Notes: generated by a model from the letters alone, not told the origin. DNA of 64,000 bases from Alicycliphilus denitrificans K601 (GCF_000204645.1 NC_015422.1:2125001-2189000); one strand, 5' to 3'; shown: positions 14,540-24,259, numbered from the stretch's first letter. Program-made: numbers and translations.

Positions 14540-17500
14540 TCATGCTGACGCTCCAGCCTGTGGCGGAGCCTTCGGCGGAACCGTCCCCTGCTGATAGGTC
14601 GCATCGAAAACGGTGTCCGTCAGCCAGCGCTTGAAGTTGGGGTTGTCGCTGAACTGCTTGAACAGTTCGGTGTGGTCGGACAGCAGCTCCAGCACCACGC
14701 GGTTGAGCGCCTTATCGTGCTCCAACTTGGCGTTCTGCTTGTCGGAGTTCGCCTGCGCATTCTGGTAAGCCTTGTCCTGCGCCACTCGCGCCGGGATCTC
14801 CTCGGCGATGACCTTGCGGATCTTGTCCTCGTCCTTCCACTCGATGTTGCCGAATAGGTCGTTGAAGGTCTTGATGATCGCGGAGAGTTTGTCGATGTCT
14901 GCCTCGCCCTTGCCGCCACCGCCGCCCGGCGGTACTGGCTCGACCGTGGCGTCGGCGTCGGCCATCGCCATCTTCAGCGCCGCTTTGGCCTCCACACGGT
15001 AGCTGTCCATGTCGATAGTCTCCAGCACCCCCTTGGATAGGTCTTCCTCCTTGGGCGCGGGCAATTTGGGAATGAGGAAGTTCAGGAAGATCGACAGCTT
15101 CTCCCACGTCGGGTGGCCGTAGCTCAGGATCGCGGCGAGGAAACCGTAACTGCGCACGAAGGCCTTCGCCTTCCCCTTGAACTTGACCTGATCGTCCTCG
15201 CCGAGCTTGTCGGTGTATTCGACCACGCAAGCATCGAGGATGGGGTCGAGTTTGTCCCGGTCTGCGCCGCTCAAGTACAGCGCCACCAAGTCTTCCACCT
15301 GTTGCCAGCTGTACACCTGCTGCCCGTCGAGTTCGGCCTTCAGGTCGTGCAGTTTGTTGGCGTCGGTTTCGCCGGTCTGGATGGTCGCGCGGTAGTAGTC
15401 CTGGAACGCCGCCTTCACCGCCTCGGCGTTGTCGGCGAAGTCGAGCACAAAGGTGTCGTGCTTCTGCGGATGCGCGCGGTTCAGGCGTGACAGGGTCTGC
15501 ACTGCCAGCACGCCCGCCAACGGCTTGTCCACGTACATCGTGTGCAGCAAGGGCTCATCGAAGCCGGTGACGAACTTGTTGGCGACGATCAGGAAGCGAT
15601 ACGGGTCTTGCTTGAGGTTGGCCGGAATGTCCTTGCTCGGAAACCCGTTCAGATCGGCCTCGGTCTTTTTCTGGCCACCGATCTCGAAGTCGCCCGAGTA
15701 CGCCACGATGGCCTTGTACGGGCTCTTGATCTGCGTGAGGTAGTCCGACACCTCGCGCCAGTAGTCGATGGCCCGCGCGATGCCGTTGCACACGATCATC
15801 GCCCGCGCCTTGCCGCCGATCTTCTGCTTGCCCGCGACCTGTGCGATGAAGTGATCGACCATGATCTCGGCCTTGCGGCGGATGGCCTTGTCGTGCGATT
15901 CGACGTAGTGGCGGATTTTCTTCAGCGCCTTCACCTTGTCGAATTCCGGGTCGTCCGCCACCGTCTTGGCCACTTGGTAGAAGCTGTCGTAGGGGGTGTA
16001 GTTCTCCACCACGTCGAGGATGAACTTCTCCTGGATGGCCTGCTTGGTGGTGTAGGTCAGTTCTTCGGGCGAGCGGAACTGCACCTTGTCGCCGACCAGA
16101 GTCTTCTCACCGAACAACTCCAGCGTCTTGTTCTTGGGCGTGGCAGTGAAGGCGAAGTAGCTCGCGTTGGCGAGCAGCTTGCGCGAGGCGATGCGCTTCT
16201 CGATTTCCGCGTTCACCGCATCCTGCGTGCTGTCCTCCTCGAACTCCTCCTCGGCCACCTTGCCGCCGAGGGCTTCGTGCATCCGCGCCGTGGTCTTGCC
16301 GCCTTGGCTGGAATGCGCCTCGTCGATCAAAAGCGCGAAGCTCTTGCCGGAGAGGTCGCCCAGCTCATCGAGGATGAACGGGAATTTCTGCACCGTGGTG
16401 ACGATGATCTTCTTGCCCCGGCGCAGGTACTCGCGCAGCTCCTGCGCGTTGTCGGAGTGGCCGAAAATTGCCGCGACGTGGTCGTAACCCTTGATGGTGC
16501 GGGCGATCTGCGTGTCCAGCGCGCGCCGGTCAGTGATGACGACGATGGAGTCAAACTGCGCCGTCATCGGGTCGTCCTTGCGGCGCAATTCCACCAACTG
16601 GTGCGCCAGCCAGGCAATGGTGTTGCTCTTGCCGCTGCCTGCCGAATGCTGGATCAGATAACGTTTGCCCACCCCATCGGTATGGGCACGGCGCAGCAGG
16701 GCACGCACCGTGCGCAACTGATGGAAGCGCGGGAAGATCTGCTTGCGCTTCTTGCGTTTCTTGCCGCTGGCGTCTGCTTCTTCCTCCTCCACCACCTGCG
16801 CGTAACTCTCGATGATGTTGGCCAGCGACTCGCGGTTCAGCACCTGCTTCCACAGGTAATCGGTCTTCAGACCATCCGGGTTGGGCGGATTGCCTGCACC
16901 GCTGTTCCAGCCCTGGTTGAATGGCAGGAACCACGATGCCTTCCCCTTGAGCTCGGTGCAGAACGCGGCCTCCGCGTCATCGACCGCGACGTGCGCGACG
17001 CAACGACCCAGCTGGAACAGCAGCTCCTGCGGGCTGCGCGTGGTCTGGTATTGGACGATGGCGTCGGCAAGGGTCTGCTTGGTCAGCGAGTTCTTCAGCT
17101 CGAAGGTCAGCACCGGCAGGCCATTGATGAAGATCGCCAAGTCCAGTTCGTTGCCGGAATCGTTGCTGTAGCGCACCTGCCGGGTGACGCTAAAAATGTT
17201 CTTGCCGAAGGCATCCGCTGCGGCAGCGTTGCCCGGCGTGGGCAGCAGCTTGTACAGATCGACGTGTACCGGTCCGTGGCTAACTCCCTTGCGCAGCACG
17301 TCCACAACGCCACGCTTGGTGATCTCGCCCTGTAGCCGGTGCAGGAATTGGGTGCGCTTAATGCCGTCCGCCGCCAGCTCCAGTGTCTCCACCGCCTTGG
17401 GCTGGGTGGCCTGCAAGAAGGCCAGCAACTGCGCCACATCCAGCGCCACGTCGCGGTTGTAGTCGGTGGGCTTGCCCTGCACGTAGCCGTTGTGGGTGGC

Positions 17501-17617
17501 GGCGAAGTCCGTAGGAGCCAGCGCGTGGCTGTACTCGGGCTGTGGCACACCGGTCAAGCCGCGTACCACGCGCGCCTCGAACCAGCGCTCGCTGGTATCA
17601 GTCTTCGCCATCGCCAT
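14540..17617 (-). CDS. hsdR: type I restriction endonuclease subunit R
   Basis: This is the ATP-dependent translocase/nuclease of a type I restriction system. The N-terminal nuclease domain shows Asp159 ('GNELDLAIFINGLPVLTFEL') and Glu173-x-Lys175, a PD-(D/E)xK site. Walker A is 'HSAGSGKSNT' (GSGK at 327-330) and the DEAD-box motif is 'LLIDEAHSSQGG'. The helicase core and a helical C-terminal domain bring it to 1025 aa, normal for HsdR. A basic insert 'ASGKKRKKRKQ' lies near residue 285. The start overlaps the end of hsdS by 20 bp. All key residues are intact, so it should be functional with the adjacent HsdM and HsdS. Confidence 0.93.
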   Translation of the reverse strand: MAMAKTDTSERWFEARVVRGLTGVPQPEYSHALAPTDFAATHNGYVQGKPTDYNRDVALDVAQLLAFLQATQPKAVETLELAADGIKRTQFLHRLQGEITKRGVVDVLRKGVSHGPVHVDLYKLLPTPGNAAAADAFGKNIFSVTRQVRYSNDSGNELDLAIFINGLPVLTFELKNSLTKQTLADAIVQYQTTRSPQELLFQLGRCVAHVAVDDAEAAFCTELKGKASWFLPFNQGWNSGAGNPPNPDGLKTDYLWKQVLNRESLANIIESYAQVVEEEEADASGKKRKKRKQIFPRFHQLRTVRALLRRAHTDGVGKRYLIQHSAGSGKSNTIAWLAHQLVELRRKDDPMTAQFDSIVVITDRRALDTQIARTIKGYDHVAAIFGHSDNAQELREYLRRGKKIIVTTVQKFPFILDELGDLSGKSFALLIDEAHSSQGGKTTARMHEALGGKVAEEEFEEDSTQDAVNAEIEKRIASRKLLANASYFAFTATPKNKTLELFGEKTLVGDKVQFRSPEELTYTTKQAIQEKFILDVVENYTPYDSFYQVAKTVADDPEFDKVKALKKIRHYVESHDKAIRRKAEIMVDHFIAQVAGKQKIGGKARAMIVCNGIARAIDYWREVSDYLTQIKSPYKAIVAYSGDFEIGGQKKTEADLNGFPSKDIPANLKQDPYRFLIVANKFVTGFDEPLLHTMYVDKPLAGVLAVQTLSRLNRAHPQKHDTFVLDFADNAEAVKAAFQDYYRATIQTGETDANKLHDLKAELDGQQVYSWQQVEDLVALYLSGADRDKLDPILDACVVEYTDKLGEDDQVKFKGKAKAFVRSYGFLAAILSYGHPTWEKLSIFLNFLIPKLPAPKEEDLSKGVLETIDMDSYRVEAKAALKMAMADADATVEPVPPGGGGGKGEADIDKLSAIIKTFNDLFGNIEWKDEDKIRKVIAEEIPARVAQDKAYQNAQANSDKQNAKLEHDKALNRVVLELLSDHTELFKQFSDNPNFKRWLTDTVFDATYQQGTVPPKAPPQAGASA

Positions 17618-19025
17618 CCTCCTCTTCGGTCACATCCTCTTGGTCATCGCCGAGCGCAGCCAGCGCCGCGTCGTCTACCACGTCGTCCGGGTCAGGCTGC
17701 CAGCCGCGTACGTCCACTTGGCCGGTGACCACATCGGCAATCAGGCGGTCGCGGTACTCGCGGATCAGCTTGATTTCCTCTTCCGTGCGGGCGATGGCGT
17801 CGTCCAGCGGTTGGCACTCATTGGTGATCCAGCGACAGATGGATTGCTGTTCTTCGACCGGCGGCAAGGCAACGACAGCGTTTTTCACGTCGTGCTTGCC
17901 AAGTGCAAAGCGTGTGACGCCGGTGGCAAGAACGTGGAACTGCTGCGCCGTACGCGCCGAGCCGATGGCGCGAAACAGGAACTCGCCCAACACCCGATTC
18001 GGTACGGGGCGCAGCAGGCCGAGGTGATATGCGCAAACCACGCCGGGCAGGTCCTCCGGCACCCACGCGGGCACGCCAATGTCGTCCGGTGTTTCGGAAT
18101 CCTTGGTCAGAATGACATCACCCGCTTTCAGCGTCAGGCGGGCGATCTCCGCCTCCGTCGCTGTGGCGCGCATCAAGTCCATATCGCCGGTGATGCGGTC
18201 GTTTTTGTAGACGTCGGTGTAATTGCACAGGCGCACCGGTGTTTCGTGGTCGTGCGAGTGTTTGTCTACGCCGCTGAAGCGCACGTCCGCAATGTGCTTA
18301 ATGAAGGCGACTTCCCAATGCTCCGGCACCTCACCCAGCCATTCGATGCCGGACGGCTTCAGCGTCACCGATGCATCTAGGCCGTGTGTTACGGCGTGGT
18401 CGATGATGCGTAGCTTCTGTTCGGTGAGCAGCTTGATGAGATCGCGCTTGACCTGGATGAAGCGGGCGATGTGGGCATCTTGTGCACGGAGATAGGCAAC
18501 GATCTGGTCTTGCTCGGGGCGCGGAGGCAGCGGAATCTCCAGCGCCGTGAAGCGATCCGAGTAGAGGCGCAAGAAGCCTGAAGTGCCTGTCCCAAGCCCC
18601 TTCGATTCCGAACGGAACAACCCGCGCATTGGCCACGAACGGAACAGGTGGCCGAGATATTCTGGGTTGTCGTCGCGGAGCAAGCGGAATACGGCGTAGT
18701 CCGGGCTGACTAAACCGGGCTGGCGGTTGCGGAAGAACATGGCGTTGCCCGCCTGCATCCGGTTCAATACAAGCTCGTCCGGTTGTGCCTTCTTGTAGCC
18801 AATGAGGTTCTCTGGGGCGATGCGCTTTACCGAGACATCGTTATGCGGCACCAAGCCCCGCTGCATACGCATTGACAGCAGCGTCTCCTCGCCGGCTTTC
18901 GACCGATCGTCAATCTCCCGCAAGAAATTTTTGGCACGCAGCAGCGACCAGTGCTCCGGCACACGCGGTACCCAGCGCGAACGAAGCGGCTGGTAGTTCG
19001 GATAGGGACTCGCCACCGCCATCAC
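17598..19025 (-). CDS. hsdS: type I restriction-modification specificity subunit S
   Basis: It determines the bipartite DNA target of the HsdMSR complex. The protein has the expected two target-recognition domains, starting around residue 10 ('WVPRVPEHWSLLRAKNFLRE') and residue 225 ('PSGIEWLGEVPEHWEVAFIK'). Each is followed by a conserved helical spacer: 'RPEQDQIVAYLRAQDAHIAR' and 'PVEEQQSICRWITNECQPLD'. The C-terminus is an acidic tail ('DDQEDVTEEEDGDGED') longer than in most HsdS proteins. Its ATG overlaps the hsdM stop by 4 bp. The target sequence cannot be read from the protein. Confidence 0.92.
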   Translation of the reverse strand: MMAVASPYPNYQPLRSRWVPRVPEHWSLLRAKNFLREIDDRSKAGEETLLSMRMQRGLVPHNDVSVKRIAPENLIGYKKAQPDELVLNRMQAGNAMFFRNRQPGLVSPDYAVFRLLRDDNPEYLGHLFRSWPMRGLFRSESKGLGTGTSGFLRLYSDRFTALEIPLPPRPEQDQIVAYLRAQDAHIARFIQVKRDLIKLLTEQKLRIIDHAVTHGLDASVTLKPSGIEWLGEVPEHWEVAFIKHIADVRFSGVDKHSHDHETPVRLCNYTDVYKNDRITGDMDLMRATATEAEIARLTLKAGDVILTKDSETPDDIGVPAWVPEDLPGVVCAYHLGLLRPVPNRVLGEFLFRAIGSARTAQQFHVLATGVTRFALGKHDVKNAVVALPPVEEQQSICRWITNECQPLDDAIARTEEEIKLIREYRDRLIADVVTGQVDVRGWQPDPDDVVDDAALAALGDDQEDVTEEEDGDGED

Positions 19026-21406
19026 GCGCCCCCCACGATCTTGTGCAGCAAACCTTCGCTTTGCTGCTCCAGCGCGAGGATGTCGGCGCGGATTTCTGCC
19101 AGCGTGCGCAGCGGCGCGGGCTTGTAGAAATAGCGGGCAAACGAAATCTCGTAGCCGATCTGGGTCTTATCCGTGGCGATCCAGGCGTCCGGCGCGTGCG
19201 GCAATACTTCGCGGGCAAAGAAGGCGTCGATGCCGCCCGGTTCCTTCAATGGCACCTGCTCGGTGTCGCGCAGCTCGCTGTCGGGCTCGTACTCGACCAT
19301 GAAGCGATCCTTGCCCACGGTCTCCAAGTACGCACCATCGAAGCCGGGCTCAAAGTGTTCGCCCGCCTTGAGCTTGCTGCGCTTGGCGATGACCGGCGGC
19401 GCTGCTTCGTCGCGCCAGCTCACCGCCTTGTAGATGGCCTTCTTCTCCGGCGCACCGAGCTTTTCGCCCCGCGCCTTCAGTGCAGCATCGAAGCGGGTGC
19501 GGAACTCATTGTGGTCGTCGAACACGGCGCTGCCCAATGCCTGCTGCGCCCGTTGCGCCACTTCCATCAGCCCCTTGTCGCGCTGCCACGTCGTTGCGTC
19601 TAGCAGCTTCTTGCGCCGCTTGGCGGGCACGGCCTTGCGGGCTGCGGGGGCCTCACTGTCATCGCCGCTGTCGCTGTCTTCGCTGTCGTCGTCTTCGTTC
19701 TCGTCCTCGCCTTTCAGCCACGCCTCGATGGCCGGTTTGCGCTTGGCAAACTCGGTGTAGAGCGCGTCGCCATGGGTGGCGTAGATCTCGGCGCGCAGCG
19801 CCTCGTCGCCGGTGGCAAAACGCAGGGGCTCGATGCGTTCGTCGGAGAGCTGGCTTTTCAGGCGCAGCGGGCGTTCGACGGTGATCTTCCAGTAGCCGAA
19901 GTCCTGGGTGTCGAACCATTTGGACTGGGCGGTTTCCTGCGCCTCGCCCAGATACAGGTCGAGGATGCGGGCAATGTCGGCGTCAGCCAGTTCGCAGTTC
20001 TTCTTGCCGAGGTTGCGGCGCAGCGGCTGGAACCAGCCGCTGGCGTCGATCAACTGCACCTTGCCACGGCGCGCTTCGGCCTTCTTGTTGGCCAGCACCC
20101 AGATGTAGGTGGCGATGCCGGTGTTGTAGAAGATGTTGAGCGGCAGGGCGATGATGGCTTCGAGCCAGTCGTTCTCCAGCACCCAGCGGCGGATGTTGCT
20201 CTCGCCCTGGCCTGCGTCGCCGGTGAATAGCGCCGAGCCGTTATGCACCAGCGCGATGCGGCTGCCCAGCGGCGTGTTGTGCTTCATCTTTTGCAGCTTG
20301 TTCACCTGGAACATGAGCTGCCCGTCGCTGGAACGGGTGAGGAGCTTGAACTCGGCGTTGCCCGCGTGGCTGACGATGAAGCGCGGGTCGTTGAATTCCT
20401 TCTTGCCTCCCATGCGCTCCAGATCGGTCTTCCAACTCTTGCCGTAGGGCGGGTTGGAGATCATGAAATCGAATTCGCGGCTGCGGAACTGGTCGGCGGA
20501 CAGGGTGGACTTGTCCGCGCCGCCGACGATGTTCTCGGCCTCTGCGCCTTCGCCCTTCAAGAGCAGGTCGGCCTTGCAGATGGCGTAGGTCTCGTCGCTG
20601 ATCTCCTGCCCGAACAGGTGGATCGATACTTCCTTGCCGTGTTCCTCTGCCAGTTCATGCAAGGCTTCCTCGGCCACGGTGAGCATGCCGCCTGTACCGC
20701 AGGAGCCGTCGTAGAGCGAATAGGTGCTGGAATCGATCCGGTCGGCCACCGGCAGGAACAGCAGTTTGGCCATAAGCTGCACCACGTCGCGCGGGGTGAA
20801 GTGTTCGCCTGCCTCTTCATTGTTGTCTTCGTTGAAGCGGCGGATTAACTCCTCGAACACCGTGCCCATGCCGTGGTTGTCCAGCGCGGGCAGCTTGATG
20901 CGGCCGTCGGCATCCTTCACCGGCAGCGGCGCGAGATTGACCTCGGGGTCGAGGAAGTCATCGATCAGGTAGCCAAGGACGTGGGAATCCACCAGCTTCT
21001 GGATCTGGTTGCGGAAGTTGAACTTGGTGAGGATTTCCTGCACGTTGGGCGAGAAGCCGTCCAGGTACGCAATGAAGTCATCGCGCAGCCGCTGCCCCGC
21101 CGCGCTGGCCTTCAGCTTGGCCAGCGTGAACTCCGAGACGTTGTAGAACGCCTGGCCTGCCGCCATGCGCAGCGCGCCGTCCTGCTCGGCCACCTTGTGG
21201 GTGTCCAGGAACTTCTTGCGCTCCAGCACCGCGTCCTTGGTGGCTTCGAGCACGGCGTCGAGCCGTCGCAGCACGGTGAAAGGCAGGATCACGTCACGGT
21301 ACTTGCCGCGCACGTAAACGTCGCGCAGACGGTCGTCAGCGATGTTCCAGATGAAGTCGGAAATCCACTTGATCTGGCTTTGGTCTTGTTGTTGTTTCTT
21401 CTGCAT
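19022..21406 (-). CDS. hsdM: type I N6-adenine DNA methyltransferase subunit M
   Basis: It methylates adenine in the target set by HsdS. The ATG at 21406 is chosen because GAGGAAGG stands just upstream and the protein then begins 'MQKKQQQDQSQIKWISDFIW', a normal HsdM start; the longer frame would run into the preceding gene. An N-terminal helical domain is followed by the S-adenosylmethionine site 'YDGSCGTGGML' and the catalytic motif 'FMISNPPYGKSW' (NPPY). A long C-terminal region contains an acidic, low-complexity stretch ('GEDENEDDDSEDSDSGDD'). At 794 aa it is longer than classic HsdM (about 500-530), like the HsdM of other systems with extra C-terminal domains. Confidence 0.92.
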   Translation of the reverse strand: MQKKQQQDQSQIKWISDFIWNIADDRLRDVYVRGKYRDVILPFTVLRRLDAVLEATKDAVLERKKFLDTHKVAEQDGALRMAAGQAFYNVSEFTLAKLKASAAGQRLRDDFIAYLDGFSPNVQEILTKFNFRNQIQKLVDSHVLGYLIDDFLDPEVNLAPLPVKDADGRIKLPALDNHGMGTVFEELIRRFNEDNNEEAGEHFTPRDVVQLMAKLLFLPVADRIDSSTYSLYDGSCGTGGMLTVAEEALHELAEEHGKEVSIHLFGQEISDETYAICKADLLLKGEGAEAENIVGGADKSTLSADQFRSREFDFMISNPPYGKSWKTDLERMGGKKEFNDPRFIVSHAGNAEFKLLTRSSDGQLMFQVNKLQKMKHNTPLGSRIALVHNGSALFTGDAGQGESNIRRWVLENDWLEAIIALPLNIFYNTGIATYIWVLANKKAEARRGKVQLIDASGWFQPLRRNLGKKNCELADADIARILDLYLGEAQETAQSKWFDTQDFGYWKITVERPLRLKSQLSDERIEPLRFATGDEALRAEIYATHGDALYTEFAKRKPAIEAWLKGEDENEDDDSEDSDSGDDSEAPAARKAVPAKRRKKLLDATTWQRDKGLMEVAQRAQQALGSAVFDDHNEFRTRFDAALKARGEKLGAPEKKAIYKAVSWRDEAAPPVIAKRSKLKAGEHFEPGFDGAYLETVGKDRFMVEYEPDSELRDTEQVPLKEPGGIDAFFAREVLPHAPDAWIATDKTQIGYEISFARYFYKPAPLRTLAEIRADILALEQQSEGLLHKIVGGA

Positions 21407-21417
21407 CGATACCTTCC

Positions 21418-23136
21418 TCAGCTCGGCGCCGTGCCTGTGGAGACGGCGAGATTCCAATGATCTTTGAGGACCCCCACTAGGCGTTTCTGGCGTTCGGCCA
21501 GAAGCGTGGGCGTCCACTCGTTTTCTGCTCTGACTTCCTGCGTCAACACGAAGGGCGACGCCTTGCCTTTGCCCCTGAAGTAGGCGTCCTTCTTCTTGGC
21601 AAAGTCGTAGTTGCTGGCAGACGAGTTCTTGTTTCTGTCCAGCGGAACCAGATTGGCCAAACGGTGCGTCCAGCCATCGCGCTCGTCTTCATCCGGAAAC
21701 CATTTGATCCAGTCCGAACCGTCAGGCGGTGTTTGCGGCAGGACGTGCTCCAGCGAGACGGCATCTTGAAGCTGCACGCCGGGGGCGCGCACCAAGGACT
21801 CAAGACGCAAAACCAGCGCCATCCGGGCCTTGGGCAGATCGTCGTACACGTCTCCATCGAGTGCCGCGACGAACTTGCGCTTTTGCGCGTCTGTCAGTGC
21901 CAGCGTGGTGAGCGCAGCCAGATCCCCCTTGAAGGTCTCCGGTTCGACTTCCTTGGTGAGCGCGGCGTAGGTTTCGATGCGCTCGTTGATGCCCACCTTG
22001 GTGACCAGCAGGAAATAGGTCAGCCGTTCCAGTGACTGGAAAAACTCTGCGAGCAGTTTGGGTTGCTGCCGGAAACGCTTGAAGTAGACCAGTGCCGGGG
22101 GCACCCAGTCCTTGAAGTCCACGCGGTTGAGCCAAGACAGGTGTTCATTGATCGTCTCGGCATGTTCGGTGGCCTCGAAGTCGGCGTCGCGCACGAAGTC
22201 CCACACCTCGGCGTAAGGCTTTATGACCTTGTCGACGAGGTCGACAGGGGTCTTGTACTCGGTGACGTGCTCCTGGAACTCCTTGACCAGGATGTACTTC
22301 TGCTTCTTCTTGGCGTAGATGCTGCGGATGTGGCCAAACAGGTCGCCGAAGGCGTCACGGCCCAGAGAGCTTTCGATTCGGCTCCACTCTTTTGCGTAGG
22401 CTCGGCTCTTGACGTCGCCTGCCGTGGTGCGGATCAGGCCTAGCACCTGCGCCTTGATGATGTCGATAGGCGCGAGGTCGAGTCCCCGGTTGTTGAGCAC
22501 GGAGAAAATGCGGTACGCGGCTTCAAGATCGGGCGTGGAGATGACGACCAGCGAGCAGTCGTTGGCGAGGAACTGCCACAGAGCAATCAGTTCGGCGGGC
22601 GGAAGCGCCTTGGCCTTTTCGAGCAGCAGCGTGGCGTTTTCACGGTAACGAAGGCGGCTGTCTTTCAATTTGTCCGTACTGGCGACCAACTGTGCGATGC
22701 CACCCGGCTCCTGGATATTGGTGCGGAAGAAGTCAGCATCTTCCTCGCGGGCGGTCAGGCGATACTCGTTTTTCTCGCCAAGACTGACCTTGCCTTTTTT
22801 GTAGAGGAAGTCGGTGATGTCTTCTGCCGCATCCGGCATCACGGTGCGCAACACGGCGAACAGCATCGTGAGCGTAGACAGGCGTTGCTGGCCGTCGACC
22901 ACCGATGACTTCGGGTCCCGGTCGTTCTTGATCAGAACGATGCTGCCCAGGAAGTATTGGCTGCTGGCCCCCGAGATACGCGCGTCCTGCATCGCCGCGT
23001 ACAGATCATCGAACAGCTCCGTGGCCTGCTCGATTGTCCAGGCGTAGGGGCGCTGGTAGTCCGGAATTTCGAACTGGTAGCTGCCTTCGAAGATCTCCCG
23101 GATCAGTTTGTCGTGGGCTTCAAGTGTCTTGGCCAT
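21418..23136 (-). CDS. GmrSD-type DUF262/DUF1524 nuclease (type IV restriction-like)
   Basis: The N-terminal DUF262 domain shows 'YQFEIPDYQRPYAW' near residue 20 and the ParB-like nucleotide-binding motif 'VVDGQQRLSTL' (Asp81-Gly-Gln-Gln-Arg). The C-terminal DUF1524 domain has the HNH-type sequence 'LEHVLPQT' (His464) and 'HRLANLVPLDRNKN'. Fused GmrS/GmrD proteins with this layout cut modified phage DNA in an NTP-dependent way. At 572 aa it has normal length. It lies 15 bp after the WYL regulator and 11 bp before hsdM, so it is the first effector of the operon. Biochemical specificity is unknown. Confidence 0.85.
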   Translation of the reverse strand: MAKTLEAHDKLIREIFEGSYQFEIPDYQRPYAWTIEQATELFDDLYAAMQDARISGASSQYFLGSIVLIKNDRDPKSSVVDGQQRLSTLTMLFAVLRTVMPDAAEDITDFLYKKGKVSLGEKNEYRLTAREEDADFFRTNIQEPGGIAQLVASTDKLKDSRLRYRENATLLLEKAKALPPAELIALWQFLANDCSLVVISTPDLEAAYRIFSVLNNRGLDLAPIDIIKAQVLGLIRTTAGDVKSRAYAKEWSRIESSLGRDAFGDLFGHIRSIYAKKKQKYILVKEFQEHVTEYKTPVDLVDKVIKPYAEVWDFVRDADFEATEHAETINEHLSWLNRVDFKDWVPPALVYFKRFRQQPKLLAEFFQSLERLTYFLLVTKVGINERIETYAALTKEVEPETFKGDLAALTTLALTDAQKRKFVAALDGDVYDDLPKARMALVLRLESLVRAPGVQLQDAVSLEHVLPQTPPDGSDWIKWFPDEDERDGWTHRLANLVPLDRNKNSSASNYDFAKKKDAYFRGKGKASPFVLTQEVRAENEWTPTLLAERQKRLVGVLKDHWNLAVSTGTAPS

Positions 23137-23151
23137 TGGTTTTCTTCTTTC

Positions 23152-24051
23152 CTATCTTTTCTTTGGGCTGCTTGGGGCTTGGTAGCCCGGAGCCAGCTTG
23201 GCGTTCTCGACGCCGTACAGCGCAAGCGGATCGCTGAGCCACAGGCGGTACTGTTCTTCCTTGAGACGATGGTCGGGCGAGCAGTCCACGCTCCAGCGCA
23301 GCAGCATGTAGCCCGCGACGGCGGCGCGAACGCGCATCCTGATCGAGCCGTCGGTCATCCCGTAGTCCATCTTGATGACCTCGGGGCGCTCAAGGCGCGG
23401 GTGGGGCACGAAGTCCAGCTCGACGATGCGCGTCCACTGGATGTCGTTGTCCGGCCGCTCAAAGGCCTGTGGCTCCTCGTCGAGCAGCGTTGGCGCTTCG
23501 ATACGGGTAACGACGAAGTCCCGAAACTCTCCGCTCTTGCGATCAAAGGCTCGGACGTGCCAACGCAGACCGGTGTCCACCAGGGCAAAGGGCACGATGA
23601 CCCGCTCGGACTCTCCGCTGCTCATCGAGTGGTAGCGGATGGCGACGGGTCGCTTGGCGTGGATCGCCCGGCAGACCGGGGCCAACACATCCATCCTGGG
23701 GTTGCTCAGAGCGGTAGGCGACTCGCACGGCAGCAGCGGCTGCGTTGCGCCGGTCACGCCATCGCCGAAGCCCAGAGCCAGCGCCGACAGCACGCGCTGC
23801 GATGCGTGGTCGAACAGCGGGGAGAACGCCTGCCCGATGCGGTAGATCTTGTTGCTGCCGTCGAAGGTGATGTTCTGCGGCGCGATTTCCCGGTACAGCG
23901 CCAAATCGCGTGTCGCCCCTGCCGGAGCAACGCCAAAACGGTCGATCAGGTCGGGGCGGCCAATCTCACCGAAGAAGTAGAGCCGGAAGTCGATGTAGGC
24001 CAGCCGCTCGCGCTGGGCGTGGCTCAAGCTCTCAACGCGCTGGGGATGCAT
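23152..24051 (-). CDS. WYL-domain transcriptional regulator, BrxR/CapW-like
   Basis: The ATG at 24051 has GAGGA ten bases upstream; a GTG at 24072 in the same frame is possible. The layout matches BrxR/CapW repressors. An N-terminal winged helix ('RERLAYIDFRLYFFGEIGRP', then 'DLIDRFGVAPAGATRDLALY', then 'APQNITFDGSNKIYRI') is followed by a WYL core around residues 120-190 and a C-terminal WCX region. Such regulators repress anti-phage operons and are thought to release DNA on sensing infection-derived ligands. It is the first gene of the defence operon, and a palindrome overlapping the promoter upstream is its likely operator. At 299 aa the length is typical. Confidence 0.82.
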   Translation of the reverse strand: MHPQRVESLSHAQRERLAYIDFRLYFFGEIGRPDLIDRFGVAPAGATRDLALYREIAPQNITFDGSNKIYRIGQAFSPLFDHASQRVLSALALGFGDGVTGATQPLLPCESPTALSNPRMDVLAPVCRAIHAKRPVAIRYHSMSSGESERVIVPFALVDTGLRWHVRAFDRKSGEFRDFVVTRIEAPTLLDEEPQAFERPDNDIQWTRIVELDFVPHPRLERPEVIKMDYGMTDGSIRMRVRAAVAGYMLLRWSVDCSPDHRLKEEQYRLWLSDPLALYGVENAKLAPGYQAPSSPKKR

Positions 24052-24131
24052 GGTCAGGTGATCCTCACCCACGGAAGATGACGGTTAGACCGAAATTGGT
24101 TGTTCGATTGCTCATTTCTAGGCAGTTTACA

Positions 24132-24176
24132 TCATCAAATTGATGACATAATACTCTGCGACGGAAGCTGGGGCAA
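24132..24176 (-). promoter_or_regulatory. defence operon promoter with WYL operator palindrome
   Basis: On the - strand, TTGCCC (24171-24176) and TATTAT (24148-24153) are separated by exactly 17 bp, a good sigma70 promoter. A 7-1-7 perfect palindrome, TCATCAA-A-TTGATGA (24132-24146), lies right after the -10 box and covers the expected transcription start. A repressor bound there would block initiation. The first gene downstream is the WYL regulator, so autoregulation is likely. Confidence 0.7.
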
Positions 24177-24259
24177 TGAGGTATGGCGAGTGAATGCCGG
24201 GGTAGTGTGAAGTTGATCGGTTTGCGCTCCTCGCCGTCCAGGATTTCGCTTGTCGTAAG

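Noticed and set aside
13212..14604. MNT/HEPN-type toxin-antitoxin pair
   Set aside because: The partner has two membrane segments and no HEPN motif, and the nucleotidyltransferase has the longer CD-NTase layout, so the CBASS-like reading is preferred.
15542..17335. 597-codon + strand frame opposite hsdR
   Set aside because: Antisense shadow of hsdR; its composition mirrors the complementary strand and hsdR has all its motifs.
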